From: Bacteroidota bacterium
Lineage (GTDB): Bacteria > Bacteroidota > Bacteroidia > Chitinophagales > Chitinophagaceae
Direction of reading: 5' to 3'
Length of the DNA: 41,159 bases
Assembly: GCA_018268035.1 (NCBI GenBank)
Contig: JAFDXI010000123.1
Span: forward strand, 1 to 41,159
Shown: in pieces, positions 34,130 through 41,159 of the stretch
Position numbering within the stretch: position 1 is the first letter of the stretch
Layout of the letters: each line of letters opens with the position of its first letter
Translations under genes and position numbers: made by a program
The notes under the pieces: model-generated
Database searches by the model: none
The model's input: only the letters and a program-made list of their open reading frames with translations
What the model was told of the DNA's origin: nothing

Positions 34130-34603
34130 TTAAAACCTGTCCCAGAAAAAAGGTGGCTCTATGCCTAAAGCCCGCAGGTAAACATAACCTTGCGCCCTAT
34201 GATGGATTTCATTATCTATAAAATAAAAAACGTGGTTGAGAATCGTTAATTCATACATGCCAAAAAGTTTGAATTTTTCATGTAGTCTGTTCACAGGAAG
34301 CTTACTAAAATACTCACTGATTAACGGTGTATCCTCATCCCATTTTTTCAAAAGCGTTTCTTTTGTAGTTATTGATTTGTCATTAACAAATTCTGTTTTT
34401 TCACCAGTAATAATTTCTTTTAAACCTGGTGTATCAACAGCCATTATTTCTTTTGCCAGCTCTGCAAATGGCCGCATACCTCCAATTGAAAATTCAAACA
34501 ACTCTTTTTCGGGAAATTTTTCAATAGTCTTTCTTGTCAGGTTATGATGTGCTAACCAATGCTGAAGTAATTCATCTTTTGTAATGATAGTTTGTGTATT
34601 CAT
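34130..34603 (-). CDS. DinB-family protein
   Basis: The 157-residue protein has the DinB/YfiT-like four-helix build, with histidines in HWLAHHNLTR (helix 1) and in LNHVFYFIDNEIHHRAQ (helix 4), positions that usually bind a metal. The end YVYLRALGIEPPFFWDR is typical of the family in this phylum. DinB-like proteins include thiol-dependent transferases and DNA-damage-induced proteins; which applies here is unknown. An intrinsic terminator follows. Confidence 0.88.
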   Translation of the reverse strand: MNTQTIITKDELLQHWLAHHNLTRKTIEKFPEKELFEFSIGGMRPFAELAKEIMAVDTPGLKEIITGEKTEFVNDKSITTKETLLKKWDEDTPLISEYFSKLPVNRLHEKFKLFGMYELTILNHVFYFIDNEIHHRAQGYVYLRALGIEPPFFWDRF

Positions 34604-34855
34604 GATTTTAAATTTTATGATACAAAATTGAATCCCCGGAGTGTCAACAGTATGTCAGTAGGAAATTTTTATTAAAAAAATAATTGTTTGAATTGTTTTA
34701 TAAATCCCGGTTCATATTAGCAGAACAGTTTATTACATTGTTATTTCAATTTTCATCATCAGAAAATAACAATAAAAACAAAGACAGTTCAGAAAATTTG
34801 AAACAATAATTTTATTATTAAAAAAATTACATTTACCTGTAATAAAAATAAATTC
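34604..34855. other. Intergenic gap upstream of thioredoxin
   Basis: No gene is seen in these 252 nt. The only candidate control element is TACATTTA at 34828-34835, one base from TAnnTTTG, 20 nt before the thioredoxin ATG; a TTTG occurs further upstream but at 27 nt rather than 19. The rest is AT-rich. Confidence 0.4.
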
Positions 34856-35152
34856 ATGGAATCATTCAACCAATTAATACAATCTGAACAACCTGTCTTG
34901 GTTGATTTTTTTGCAACCTGGTGCGGCCCCTGCAAAGCAATGGAACCGGTTATCAAAGAAGTGGCGAAGTCTGTACAGGGCAAAGCACGTGTGGTAAAAG
35001 TGGACATTGATAAACAAACTCAACTCGCTCAGGCTTACAATGTACAGGCAGTTCCAACTTTCATGATATTTAAAAATGGAAATGCTGTATGGCGGCATCC
35101 TGGTATGATTGATAAAAACAGCATCATTAACCAGGTACTTCAACATGCTTGA
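34856..35152 (+). CDS. trxA: Thioredoxin
   Basis: The 98-residue protein is a classical single-domain thioredoxin with WCGPC (C23, C26), the buried aspartate in LVDFFATW (D17) and the cis-proline in AVPTFMIF. It reduces disulfides in cytoplasmic proteins with electrons from thioredoxin reductase. It has no signal peptide. It is a little shorter than the usual 105-110 residues but ends normally. It is a monocistronic-looking gene between two intergenic gaps. Confidence 0.95.
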   Translation: MESFNQLIQSEQPVLVDFFATWCGPCKAMEPVIKEVAKSVQGKARVVKVDIDKQTQLAQAYNVQAVPTFMIFKNGNAVWRHPGMIDKNSIINQVLQHA

Positions 35153-35498
35153 GTTGTTGAAAAAGTTTTAGAGCTTTCTGAAAAAATCAAGTCAATAAAA
35201 TTTTAGCTTAGATGAATGCAATTTTGCTTTCTCAGTAAATAATAATTTTCATTCATTTACGCATCATATTAATTTATCAATCTCATTTTTTTGATTTTCA
35301 ACCCGAAAAAAACATGAAAAAATTAGCGACAGGCTAACCATTTGCTTAAGATCAAAAGAAATTTTTTTGTAAAAAGATATAGAATTCAATAGTTTATTTT
35401 TTTCATTTTTTACAAACACAACAAACAGTTAATGCTGTATGAAAAAAGTTGAAAAAATTTATCTTTGATAGCACACATCAAGTATATATTTTGGGCTA
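35153..35498. other. AT-rich intergenic region
   Basis: These 346 nt hold no plausible coding sequence on either strand. The first part after trxA is AT-rich with no strong terminator; the last 40 nt contain the -7 box of the next gene. No RNA gene was recognised. Confidence 0.5.
35460..35467 (+). promoter_or_regulatory. -7 promoter box of the GpgS/HAD gene
   Basis: TATCTTTG matches TAnnTTTG exactly and ends 31 nt before the ATG at 35499, giving a leader of about 25 nt. A -33 TTTG at the expected position is not present. Confidence 0.5.
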
Positions 35499-36878
35499 AT
35501 GATAACAGTAATCATACCTACAATCAATGAGGAAGAAAACATTGCCAGTGTTGTTAACTATGCAATGCAACAAACTCATGTAACTGAAGTGATGGTTGTG
35601 GATGATAAATCACTTGATAATACTGTGGCTATTGCACAACGACATGGTGCTAAAGTGATCACCAGTACCAAAATCGGGAAAGGCGCATCAATGAAAGATG
35701 GTGTACTCTGTGCTACCAATGATATAATAGTTTTCCTTGATGGTGACATAAACCCTTATCCTGCAAAAACAATTCAACTACTTACCGAACCTATTTTAAA
35801 TGATGAAGCTGATTTTGTAAAATCTTCTTTCTCCCGGAATGCAGGCAGGGTAACAGAACTTACTGCCAAACCATTAATGAGTATTTTCTTTCCTGAACTG
35901 CTGAAATTTACTCAACCTCTCAGTGGTATGATTGCAGGAAAGAAATCTCTTTTTAAACAACTTGATTTTCGGGAAGATTATGGTGTTGATATTGGCATTC
36001 TCATTGACATGCACCTGATGAATGTAAGGATGAAAGATGTGGTAATCGGATATATTGAAAACAAGAGTAAACCCTGGCATGCTCTTGGTAAAATGAGTAA
36101 AGAAGTAGCGCAGACAATAATAATGAAAGCTGCATCTACAAAAAGTCCACGTTACAATTTTGAAGAGCTTGGTGCGCTGAATGAAATCAGATCACAAATG
36201 GAATTTGCTTTAAACAATCAAGCCAGCAACCTCAATAAGTTAGTGGTATTTGATATGGACAACACAATTCTGCAAGGGAGGTTCATTGACACATGTGCAG
36301 AGAAATTTAATTTCAAAAGGAAGCTCAGAAATATTCGCTCATCAGTTACAGATGCAATCATTCTATCAAAAAGGATTGCAACCCTTTTGATTGGAAAAAC
36401 ATTTAATGAATTGATTGAAGTGGCAGACAGCATCCCCATTATATCAGGCACAAAAGAAATAATTAAAAACCTGAAAAAGCGCGGCTATATGGTTGGTATT
36501 ATTTCAGATAGTTATGATTGCATAACCAATCATATTAAAAACAAATTGGGAATGGATTTTTCGCTTTCCAACGAATTAGAGTTTTCAAAAAGCATTTGTA
36601 CCGGTGAAATAAAAATTCCTTCTTTTCTTTTTAATAACGCAAAGAGTTTGTGCAAACATGCTCTCTGCAAAACAAATGCATTACTCAGCATACTCGAAAA
36701 ACACAACATCAGGATTGAAAACTGCATTGCCATTGGTGACAGCATGAACGACCTTTGTATGATAAAAGAATCTGGTCTGGGAATCGCCTTTTGTTCTAAA
36801 GATGATTTACTAAACCATCATGCCGACATTATAGTTAAAGAAAAAAGTTTTTCTGAACTTCTTAATCTTGCGAAATGA
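35499..36878 (+). CDS. Fusion: GpgS-like glycosyltransferase with HAD phosphatase
   Basis: The N-terminal half (residues 1 to about 230) is a GT-A glycosyltransferase: IIPTINEEENI at the start, GKGASMKDG (donor binding), LDGDI (D81, D83; metal and nucleotide sugar) and a stretch starting GRVTELTAKPLM and ending EDYGVDIGILID that follows glucosyl-3-phosphoglycerate synthases (GpgS). The C-terminal half (about 246-459) is a SerB-like HAD phosphatase: FDMDNT (D252, D254), ISDSYD, and GDSMND (D414, D418). A single chain could therefore form glucosyl-3-phosphoglycerate and remove the phosphate, giving glucosylglycerate, a compatible solute. Fused synthase-phosphatases are known for mannosylglycerate; the sugar and acceptor here are inferred only. 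It stands alone behind its own promoter. Confidence 0.85.
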   Translation: MITVIIPTINEEENIASVVNYAMQQTHVTEVMVVDDKSLDNTVAIAQRHGAKVITSTKIGKGASMKDGVLCATNDIIVFLDGDINPYPAKTIQLLTEPILNDEADFVKSSFSRNAGRVTELTAKPLMSIFFPELLKFTQPLSGMIAGKKSLFKQLDFREDYGVDIGILIDMHLMNVRMKDVVIGYIENKSKPWHALGKMSKEVAQTIIMKAASTKSPRYNFEELGALNEIRSQMEFALNNQASNLNKLVVFDMDNTILQGRFIDTCAEKFNFKRKLRNIRSSVTDAIILSKRIATLLIGKTFNELIEVADSIPIISGTKEIIKNLKKRGYMVGIISDSYDCITNHIKNKLGMDFSLSNELEFSKSICTGEIKIPSFLFNNAKSLCKHALCKTNALLSILEKHNIRIENCIAIGDSMNDLCMIKESGLGIAFCSKDDLLNHHADIIVKEKSFSELLNLAK

Positions 36879-37062
36879 GTAAAGCAATTTTCAAATCACT
36901 ATAAATTGCCAATTAAATCATTTAAGCATGTAATGATATATAGAGATATTCCTGTAGCTCAATAAAAAAACTCATTCATAACTTATAGTTTTCAGGTCTA
37001 TTTTTCGCTTCTTTTTAAAAACAATAATTCAATTAAAATATTAATCACCTTTAAAAAGAGTT

Positions 37063-38805
37063 TTACAACTTCATTCTTTCATCAATATCGAGGTGATGTT
37101 CTTTTGCAGTCTTTTTTGCAATTTCATAACCGGCATCTGCATGACGGATAACACCAATACCCGGATCATTTCTTAATACACGGCTCAAACGTTGTGCTGC
37201 AGCATCAGTGCCATCTGCAACTATCACCATACCTGCATGGATGCTATAACCCATACCTACACCACCACCATGATGCAAGCTTACCCAACTGGCGCCACCT
37301 GCAGTGCTGAGTAATGCATTTAATAAAGGCCAGTCTGCAACAGCATCGCTGCCATCCATCATAGACTCTGTTTCGCGGTTGGGACTTGCAACAGAACCCG
37401 TATCCAAATGGTCACGGCCAATAACGATAGGCGCTTTTATCTTACCTGTTTTCACCAAATCGTTAAATGCGAGACCAGCCTTTTCTCTTTCGCCCTGGCC
37501 CAGCCAGCAGATGCGTGCCGGCAGGCCCTGGAATGCAATTTTTTCTTTAGCCAGTTTTAACCAGCGCTGCAATGATTTATTTTCAGGGAACAACTTCGCA
37601 ATTACGTCATCCGTTGCAGCGATATCAGCAGGATCACCACTCAAAGCAGCCCACCTGAATGGCCCTTTACCTTCGCAAAATAATGGACGGATATATGCCG
37701 GTACAAAACCTGGGAACAACTCCCCTGCCCCATGATCAGGCGCTCTTTGAAAAAGTGATTTGAATTCTTCCACAAGAGATGAAGCGGGATTTCTTTCTTC
37801 AAACTCAATAGCCCTTGCGCGGATGTTGTTTCCGTAATCAAAAGTTATTGCACCCTTGTCCATCAACTGCAACATCAGTTGCACATGTTTATACATGCTG
37901 CAATAAGCATATTCAATATATTGTTCAGGATTTTTTTCACGCAAAACTTTTGCCTGTTCATAAGATATTTCATGTGGCCAGTAACCAATCAACGGGTCAT
38001 GAGCAGAAGTCTGATCAGTTAAAGTATCTGGGATAATATTTCTCTCAATCAATCTTTCCAGAAGATCAACTGCATTGCACAATACACCAATACTTTTTGC
38101 AGCGCCATCTTTTTTGTATTTCAATGCGGCATCAATTGCTTCATCAATGTCAACATGTTTTTCATCAAGGTATTTTGTCTGCAAACGTTTATCAATGCGC
38201 CATTCTTCTACTTCTGCTACCAATGCAACACCTTCATTCATTGTGATGGCTAATGGTTGTGCGCCACCCATGCCACCAAGTCCCGCAGTAACATTCAATG
38301 TGCCTTTTAATGAACCTCCAAAATGTTTATCAGCAGCAGCAGCATAAGTTTCATAAGTGCCCTGCACAATTCCTTGAGAACCGATATAAATCCAACTCCC
38401 TGCTGTCATCTGGCCATACATCATCAGGCCTTTTTTCTCCAGCTCATTAAAATGTTCCCATGTTGCCCATTTAGGAACGAGTTGAGAATTGGATATCAGT
38501 ACACGTGGTGCATTTTCATGCGTCTTTAAAATGCCAACAGGTTTGCCGCTTTGTATCAACAGGCTTTCATCATTCTCTAAAATTTTTAATGCAGCAATTA
38601 TTTTATCCAATGCTTCAAAATTTCTTGCAGCTTTTCCTCTCCCACCATAAACAATTAACTCTTCAGGCCTTTCTGCAACTTCAGGATTCAGGTTGTTTAA
38701 CAACATGCGTAATGCTGCTTCCTGGATCCAGCTTTTACAGTGTAATTGTGTTCCCGTTGGTGTCTTATATTTTATCGGGTCATACTTAGAATGTGTTGTT
38801 GTCAT
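37063..38805 (-). CDS. hutU: Urocanate hydratase (urocanase)
   Basis: HutU adds water to urocanate to form imidazolonepropionate, the second step of histidine breakdown, using a tightly bound NAD. The 580-residue protein (starting at ATG 38805; the TTG two codons earlier is less likely) matches the family length. Family hallmarks are [40 protein letters not shown] and the late [12 protein letters not shown]. It lies 82 nt after hutH in one operon with a MarR-type regulator. hutI and the later steps are not in this window. Confidence 0.96.
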   Translation of the reverse strand: MTTTHSKYDPIKYKTPTGTQLHCKSWIQEAALRMLLNNLNPEVAERPEELIVYGGRGKAARNFEALDKIIAALKILENDESLLIQSGKPVGILKTHENAPRVLISNSQLVPKWATWEHFNELEKKGLMMYGQMTAGSWIYIGSQGIVQGTYETYAAAADKHFGGSLKGTLNVTAGLGGMGGAQPLAITMNEGVALVAEVEEWRIDKRLQTKYLDEKHVDIDEAIDAALKYKKDGAAKSIGVLCNAVDLLERLIERNIIPDTLTDQTSAHDPLIGYWPHEISYEQAKVLREKNPEQYIEYAYCSMYKHVQLMLQLMDKGAITFDYGNNIRARAIEFEERNPASSLVEEFKSLFQRAPDHGAGELFPGFVPAYIRPLFCEGKGPFRWAALSGDPADIAATDDVIAKLFPENKSLQRWLKLAKEKIAFQGLPARICWLGQGEREKAGLAFNDLVKTGKIKAPIVIGRDHLDTGSVASPNRETESMMDGSDAVADWPLLNALLSTAGGASWVSLHHGGGVGMGYSIHAGMVIVADGTDAAAQRLSRVLRNDPGIGVIRHADAGYEIAKKTAKEHHLDIDERMKL

Positions 38806-38887
38806 GATCAAAATTTTTTATATCAATTCAAATAAAATTCACAGTATATTTTTATAATAAAACAAGGAAAAATCATCTATCGTAATA

Positions 38888-40399
38888 TTACAATGAATCC
38901 TCTTGTTGTATTTTGTATAAAGTTACAAACTCCACTGCTTTCATCATATCATCGTGCAATACCCTGTCTTCTTCATTAAATGAAACAATCTTTCTGAATG
39001 CAGCATGCAATTTTTCCAAAGGCTCCGAAGTTTTTAATGGCCTCCTGAAATCCAATGCCTGTGCGGCTGTCAGCAGTTCTATTGCTAAAACTTTTTCTAC
39101 ATTATTGATAACCCGCAAACATTTTGTTGCAGCATTGGCGCCCATGCTCACATGATCTTCCTGGTTGTTGCTGGAAGAAATTGAGTCAACACTTGCAGGT
39201 GTGCACAATTGTTTATTCTCACTAACAATACCGGCAGCAGTATATTGAGGAATCATAAAACCAGAATTTAATCCCGGGTTTTTTACGAGGAATAAAGGAA
39301 GACCTCTTTGTCCACTGATCAACTGGTAAATTCTTCTCTCGCTGATGTTGGCAAGTTCACTCATTGCAATGCTTAAAAAATCCAAACGCAATGCCAAAGG
39401 CTGGCCATGAAAATTTCCACCACTCACAATAATATCATCATCAGGAAAAATATTGGGGTTGTCAGTAACAGAATTTATTTCGGTTAAAAAAACATCAAGC
39501 ACATTATCAAAAACATCTTTTGTTGCCCCATGCACCTGCGGCACACAACGGAAAGAATACGGATCCTGTACCTGTGATTTTTTTTGTGAAGCAATATCAC
39601 TACCGCTTAAATATGCGCGGATATTTTTTGCAGTATCCACCTGTCCTTTATGGGGCCGTATAGTTTGAATACATTCTGCAAAAGGACTGGTAACACAATC
39701 ATAAGCATCTATTGATAAAGCACAAATGATGTCAGCCATTTTTATTAGTTGTGCAGCTTTCTTCAGACAATACATTCCATAAGCGCTCATGAATTGTGTA
39801 CCGTTAATCATTGCAAGACCTTCTTTTGTCTGCAGTGCAATAGCTTTCCATCCTAACTCATTCCAGACATCTTCAGTCTTGCGTTTTTCCCCATTATAAT
39901 TCACTTCGCCGAGACCAATCAATGGCAGGCTCAAATGACTCAATGGTGCAAGATCACCTGAAGCGCCTAAAGAACCTTGAGTATAAATCACCGGCAACAC
40001 ATCATTGTTAAACATTTCTATCAACCGTTTCACTGTATCTATCTGCACACCGCTATAACCATAACTCAATGATTTTACTTTAAGCATCAACATCAGTTTG
40101 ACTATTGCTGCCGGCACTTCTTCGCCCATACCACAGGCATGTGATTTTAATAAATTGACTTGCAGCTTTTCAATCTGGTCTTTGTTGATGCGCACATTTT
40201 GTAAAAAACCAAAACCCGTATTGATACCATAATACAACGCATCCTCGTCTTCCATTTTTTTGTCGAGATAACTACGGCATTTATTGATGCGGTCATGCGC
40301 ATCAAAAGTGATGGAGATATGCTGGTTGAAATCAAGTAAGTTATTCACCAGTTCAAAATCGAGTAGGCTTGTATCAAGCGGGAGATAATTATAACTCAT
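38888..40399 (-). CDS. hutH: Histidine ammonia-lyase
   Basis: HutH removes ammonia from L-histidine to give trans-urocanate, the first and committed step of histidine use. The 503-residue protein has the MIO cofactor signature GSLGASGDLAPL, in which A146-S147-G148 cyclise to form the electrophile, and the HAL stretch MINGTQFMSA and QDPYSFRC. I start it at the ATG 40399; an upstream TTG would add three residues. It begins 13 nt after the MarR gene, so the two are one transcript, and hutU follows. Confidence 0.97.
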   Translation of the reverse strand: MSYNYLPLDTSLLDFELVNNLLDFNQHISITFDAHDRINKCRSYLDKKMEDEDALYYGINTGFGFLQNVRINKDQIEKLQVNLLKSHACGMGEEVPAAIVKLMLMLKVKSLSYGYSGVQIDTVKRLIEMFNNDVLPVIYTQGSLGASGDLAPLSHLSLPLIGLGEVNYNGEKRKTEDVWNELGWKAIALQTKEGLAMINGTQFMSAYGMYCLKKAAQLIKMADIICALSIDAYDCVTSPFAECIQTIRPHKGQVDTAKNIRAYLSGSDIASQKKSQVQDPYSFRCVPQVHGATKDVFDNVLDVFLTEINSVTDNPNIFPDDDIIVSGGNFHGQPLALRLDFLSIAMSELANISERRIYQLISGQRGLPLFLVKNPGLNSGFMIPQYTAAGIVSENKQLCTPASVDSISSSNNQEDHVSMGANAATKCLRVINNVEKVLAIELLTAAQALDFRRPLKTSEPLEKLHAAFRKIVSFNEEDRVLHDDMMKAVEFVTLYKIQQEDSL

Positions 40400-40412
40400 A
40401 GCAAACAATCAA

Positions 40413-40892
40413 TTAAATATGCGCTTCAATGCGCTCAAATAATGTTTTTTCCTGTAACCCCTTTTCAATACCAGATAAAGCATTTAAAACTTTTTTACCA
40501 TCAGGTGATGAACCTGCAAGTTCATCCATTGCTTTCTCAAGTGCATCCCATACAGGAAGCAATTTCTGTAAAAGCTTTTTTCCTTTGGCAGTAAAAGTTA
40601 CAGCTTTATGACGGGCATCTTTTTTTGAAACCACTGATTTTATTAAACCCTTTTGTTGCAAACCACTCACCAACTGGCTGACAGCCGAATGAGAGACTTT
40701 TAATTCATTTGCAATTTCTTTTATAGAAACTTCATTGCTCTGAGAAAGGAAATAAAATACAGGGAACCAGGATGCATCAAATTCTATATCCAGGGCTTTA
40801 TAAATACGGTTTACATCATTGATAAATGTGTCCCCCAATCTTTTTAAACGGCTCCCGAAAACGAGGAAACCGAGGTCCTGGTAAAAACTCAT
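40413..40892 (-). CDS. MarR-family transcriptional regulator of the hut operon
   Basis: The 159-residue protein has the MarR winged-helix layout: an N-terminal dimerisation helix, the helix-turn-helix in SIKEIANELKVSHSAVSQLVS (about residues 55-76; shown in two parts SIKEIANELKVS and HSAVSQLVS), the wing KKDARHKAV and C-terminal helices. It is the first gene of marR-hutH-hutU. A perfect palindrome lies within its own promoter, so it most likely represses itself and the hut genes and is released by a pathway metabolite such as urocanate; this last point is inferred from other hut repressors. Confidence 0.88.
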   Translation of the reverse strand: MSFYQDLGFLVFGSRLKRLGDTFINDVNRIYKALDIEFDASWFPVFYFLSQSNEVSIKEIANELKVSHSAVSQLVSGLQQKGLIKSVVSKKDARHKAVTFTAKGKKLLQKLLPVWDALEKAMDELAGSSPDGKKVLNALSGIEKGLQEKTLFERIEAHI

Positions 40893-40896
40893 GCAG

Positions 40897-40927
40897 CAAA
40901 TATATAAGCGCTTATATAATTTTCAAA
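40897..40927 (-). promoter_or_regulatory. Core promoter of the hut operon
   Basis: On the minus strand a -33 TTTG (40927-40924), a 19-nt spacer and a -7 TATATTTG (40904-40897) match the Bacteroidota consensus exactly. The -7 ends 4 nt before the marR ATG, which implies a leaderless or nearly leaderless transcript. Confidence 0.75.
40901..40918. promoter_or_regulatory. Palindromic operator in the hut promoter spacer
   Basis: An 18-bp perfect palindrome, TATATAAGCGCTTATATA, occupies most of the spacer between the -33 and -7 boxes and overlaps the -7 box by four bases. A dimeric regulator bound here would block RNA polymerase. The neighbouring MarR-type protein is the obvious candidate binder. 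Confidence 0.75.
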
Positions 40928-41159
40928 GATTAAAATTTTATGTGAATTGGCTTCAGATAAAATTCACTCCAATTCATTTGATTTTATCAAAGAAAATATT
41001 TTCTAAATTCAGTAGCGTTTGTGAAATGAATTTTTATTTAATTCTTCACTACCATCCGGACTTTTTTTAAAAACACAGGATAATGTCCATGAAAGTATTG
41101 ATTTTACTGCATTATTAAATATACTTTTTGGAATAAAAGTCTCCTATCAGAAACTAAAA
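40928..41159. other. Window-end intergenic region with interleaved inverted repeats
   Basis: No gene is recognised in the last 232 nt. It contains two perfect 8-bp inverted repeats with interleaved arms: 40943-40950 with 40969-40976, and 40956-40963 with 40981-40988. This is the arrangement of a pseudoknot, or of two competing hairpins. Confidence 0.45.

Noticed and set aside
36875-36904. Nine-residue frame starting at the GpgS/HAD stop (ATGA)
   Set aside because: Too short, with no conserved or hydrophobic feature; chance ATG.
36884-36909. Terminator after the GpgS/HAD gene
   Set aside because: A seven-base AT-rich stem with a 12-nt loop is present but no T-run follows.
36950-36975. tRNA-like 5' fragment (CCTGTAGCTCAAT)
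   Set aside because: It resembles the start and D-arm of a tRNA, but no anticodon arm, T arm (TTCGA motif) or acceptor partner follows.
41041-41159. Possible riboswitch or gene at the right edge
   Set aside because: CCATCCGGAC and CAGGATAATG superficially resemble riboswitch words, but no known aptamer core or open frame could be assembled.

Overview
The window looks like a chromosomal segment from a Bacteroidota bacterium, most likely of the Chitinophagaceae type. The base composition is AT-rich. Several promoters match the Bacteroidota -7 box (TAnnTTTG). There is a gliding-motility/type IX-secretion C-terminal domain protein, a GLPGLI-like protein, a DUF4105 protein, tandem 800-residue FtsX/MacB-type permeases, and few Shine-Dalgarno sequences. 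No rRNA, tRNA, CRISPR array, transposase or phage gene was found. Most genes are housekeeping or lineage-typical; the kinase/SEDS operon and the two-domain glycosyltransferase-phosphatase stand out.

Layout. 1-7.5 kb: three paralogous minus-strand ABC permeases (the first cut by the window edge), interrupted by a plus-strand PIN-type toxin-antitoxin pair. The promoter-distal region upstream of the array carries a sigma-54-like -24/-12 element and an upstream inverted repeat. 8-19 kb: a minus-strand series running lipoprotein, degenerate-FHA protein, 34-aa membrane peptide candidate, PP2C phosphatase, SEDS/class B PBP fusion, FHA protein, Ser/Thr kinase, pdxA. 19-27 kb: also minus strand, an LptF/G permease, Tat-exported superoxide dismutase, CDF metal transporter, then DUF4105 protein, alpha/beta hydrolase and a PKD/gliding C-terminal adhesin-like protein whose genes overlap. 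27-31 kb: an orphan gene divergent from lptF by only 6 nt, a START-like protein, aroE and phosphosulfolactate synthase (2 nt apart) and a TPR protein. 31-37 kb: mostly plus-strand small genes (secreted peptide, DUF1345, ThuA-like), DinB-like, thioredoxin, and a GpgS-like glycosyltransferase fused to a HAD phosphatase. 37-41 kb: a histidine-utilisation operon marR-hutH-hutU with a perfect palindromic operator sitting in the spacer of the marR core promoter.

The most interesting system is the 9.2-19.0 kb operon. Its order (FHA-like, PP2C phosphatase, RodA-like SEDS, transpeptidase, FHA, Ser/Thr kinase) closely parallels the actinobacterial fhaA-fhaB-pstP-rodA-pbpA-pknA-pknB cluster that controls cell-wall growth. 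Here the SEDS glycosyltransferase and the transpeptidase are one 1378-residue chain, and the phosphatase has an added exported beta-helix-like domain. I infer a phospho-regulated peptidoglycan synthase; no function is proven by sequence alone. Second is the two-domain GpgS/HAD protein at 35.5 kb, which could make glucosylglycerate-like solutes in a single chain.
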